DNA from: Caryophanales bacterium UBA1231
Lineage (GTDB): Bacteria; Bacillota_I; Bacilli_A; ML615J-28; CAG-313
Direction: 5' to 3'
DNA: 6,086 bases
Assembly (NCBI GenBank): GCA_002309035.1
Contig: DBWT01000032.1
Span: 1 to 6,086 of the forward strand
In this document: positions 5,854 through 6,086 of the stretch, piece by piece
How positions within the stretch are numbered: the stretch's first letter is position 1
How the letters are laid out: every line of letters begins with the position of its first letter
Program-made: the position numbers and the translations under genes
Notes under the pieces: generated by a model
What the model was told of the DNA's origin: nothing
The model's database searches: none
Seen by the model: the letters and a program-made list of their open reading frames with translations, nothing else

Positions 5854-5882
5854 AATAGTTGTCAAGATAATTTTCAACTATT
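5854..5882. repeat. 8-bp dyad containing direct repeat copy 2
   Basis: AATAGTTG (5854-5861) and CAACTATT (5875-5882) are perfect inverted arms with a 13-base spacer. The right-hand arm overlaps GTTGAAAATTAT (minus strand, 5878-5867), the second copy of the repeat at 5817-5828. The dyad also lies 12 bases after the stop of the partial gene on the right, but the nearest T-run begins 11 bases beyond the stem, so it is a poor terminator. An operator is the better reading. Confidence 0.4.
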
Positions 5883-5894
5883 ATTCCTAACTTT

Positions 5895-6086
5895 TTATAT
5901 TCCTATATTTAAATCATCATATTTATCTAATAGGTTAAATAGTCTTTGTTTAACATTAACGAATCTTACATCATTATTATTTTCATAAAGTCTATTCCAC
6001 CATAAAAGATGAGTATATGATACTATCTTAATCTTATCTTTTATGGCTTCATCATCTTTACCAAAATACTTATTCATTACTGTATT
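5895..6086 (-). CDS. C-terminal end of an unrecognised protein (partial)
   Basis: The last 63 residues and the TAA stop of a protein are visible. The frame stays open to the right edge with no stop. The ATG at 6077 shows no ribosome binding site in the 9 bases available, so it is probably an internal methionine. The fragment is soluble-looking: charged, Asn/Asp-rich, with an aromatic stretch (YTHLLWWNRLYE) and no membrane segment. I do not recognise the family. It is transcribed in the same direction as the regulator, and no convincing terminator separates the two, but the regulator has its own promoter. Confidence 0.55.
   Translation of the reverse strand, partial: NTVMNKYFGKDDEAIKDKIKIVSYTHLLWWNRLYENNNDVRFVNVKQRLFNLLDKYDDLNIGI

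Noticed and set aside
759..5897. Use of TGA as tryptophan (mycoplasma-type code)
   Set aside because: All ten tryptophans in the solute-binding protein are TGG and the genes are full length under the standard code. The absence of TGA stops (four TAA, two TAG) is too small a sample to mean anything.

Overview
The window is AT-rich DNA with every convincing gene on the minus strand, so transcription runs from high to low coordinates. Strong AGGAG-type ribosome binding sites, a lipobox lipoprotein, Sec signal peptides and compact operon spacing point to a low-GC Gram-positive-type bacterium (Bacillota, possibly a lineage near the Acholeplasma/Izemoplasma group). That placement is an inference from style only. 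All tryptophans checked in the solute-binding protein are TGG and the visible genes end in TAA or TAG, so nothing requires an alternative code.

Layout, in the direction of transcription: (1) 6086-5895, the C-terminal end of an unrecognised protein that enters from the right edge. (2) 5894-5712, a regulatory region with a good promoter, two copies of a 12-base direct repeat, an 8-bp dyad and a perfect 9-bp inverted repeat. (3) 5711-4851, an AraC-family regulator with an N-terminal cupin domain, closed by an intrinsic terminator at 4832-4801. (4) 4800-4558, an AT-rich control region and leader with a perfect TATAAT and a hairpin-forming repeat. (5) 4557-4138, an L-fucose mutarotase (FucU) that matches the E. 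coli protein almost residue by residue at its N-terminus. (6) 4134-3199 and 3183-2293, two permeases of an LplB/LplC (YtcP)-like CUT1 ABC sugar importer. (7) 2267-759, its lipoprotein solute-binding subunit. (8) 713 to beyond base 1, a secreted protein with a CBM4_9-like carbohydrate-binding domain; a second copy of the domain is just beginning at the left edge.

Read together this is a glycan-utilisation locus. The secreted CBM protein binds, and perhaps cuts, a polysaccharide outside the cell. The lipoprotein captures released oligosaccharides and hands them to the two permeases. FucU interconverts anomers of a released sugar, most simply L-fucose. The AraC protein probably senses a sugar and activates the operon. 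The transporter ATPase, any catalytic glycosidase domain and the fucose catabolic enzymes are not in the window. No mobile elements, CRISPR arrays, tRNA or rRNA genes were seen.
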